The translations under genes and the position numbers were made by a program. A stretch of DNA of 5,708 nt from assembly GCA_036443405.1 (NCBI GenBank), contig JAZFYD010000246.1, positions 1 through 5,708 of the forward strand, given 5' to 3'. This document shows, in pieces, positions 5,643 to 5,708 of the stretch. The notes under the pieces were generated by a model. It was not told where the DNA came from. It did no database searches and saw only the letters and a program-made list of their open reading frames with translations. How positions within the stretch are numbered: position 1 is the first letter of the stretch; each line of letters opens with the position of its first letter. Source of the stretch: JAZFYD01 sp036443405 (GTDB lineage: Bacteria > Planctomycetota > PLA2).

Positions 5643-5648
5643 CACCGC

Positions 5649-5708
5649 ATGGCCTCTCGCCCTATATACGTGGAGATCGTGATTGCCGGATCGGTCGATG
5701 AGGTTTGG
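5649..5708 (+). CDS. START/SRPBCC-like protein, N-terminus only
   Basis: Only 20 residues are present: MASRPIYVEIVIAGSVDEVW. The pattern RPIYVEIxIxAxxDEVW matches the first beta strand and start of the first helix of SRPBCC (polyketide cyclase/START-like) proteins, which bind hydrophobic ligands in a deep pocket. The ligand cannot be guessed from this fragment. The ATG is chosen because the match begins here; an ATG at 5638 is in another frame and overlaps the -10-like box. The gene runs off the right edge. Confidence 0.6.
   Translation, partial: MASRPIYVEIVIAGSVDEVW

Overview
The window is 5.7 kb of high-GC bacterial DNA (about 60-73% GC in most sampled lines). It looks like chromosomal accessory sequence from a soil or aquatic bacterium. 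Nothing fixes the phylum. The secreted protein in the right half recalls proteins I associate with Planctomycetota, but that is a weak, memory-based impression. I see no tRNA, rRNA or CRISPR array.

Left third (1-2001). A possible C-terminal gene tail runs in at the left edge on the plus strand. It is followed by a short CCGTACGTT tandem repeat. A minus-strand unit then reads right to left: a GT1/UGT-type glycosyltransferase (710-1966), a possible 54-residue ORF (579-743), and a 113-residue small membrane protein (219-560). The glycosyltransferase has a promoter-like TGGACA-N16-TACTCT placed so close to the ATG that its mRNA may be leaderless.

Middle and right (2026-5534). All genes here are on the plus strand, and the region is unusual. 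Three diverged copies of the 3' end of the same phage terminase large subunit gene lie at about 2026-2650, 3787-3878 and 5332-5534. The first keeps most of the C-terminal nuclease domain but has a frameshift and no ATPase domain. The other two keep only the tail. They alternate with unrelated single genes: a four-helix membrane protein of lower GC (2899-3549) and a secreted protein of unknown function (3929-5317). An IS3-family OrfA scrap with a one-base deletion sits beside, perhaps inside, the middle copy.

Right edge (5535-5708). A short intergenic stretch holds a TATGAT -10-like box six bases before the ATG of a START/SRPBCC-like gene that runs off the window.

The genes do not form an obvious pathway. 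The main feature is the architecture: unrelated single genes separated by same-orientation terminase 3' tails. This suggests repeated insertion, duplication or recombination at these sequences.
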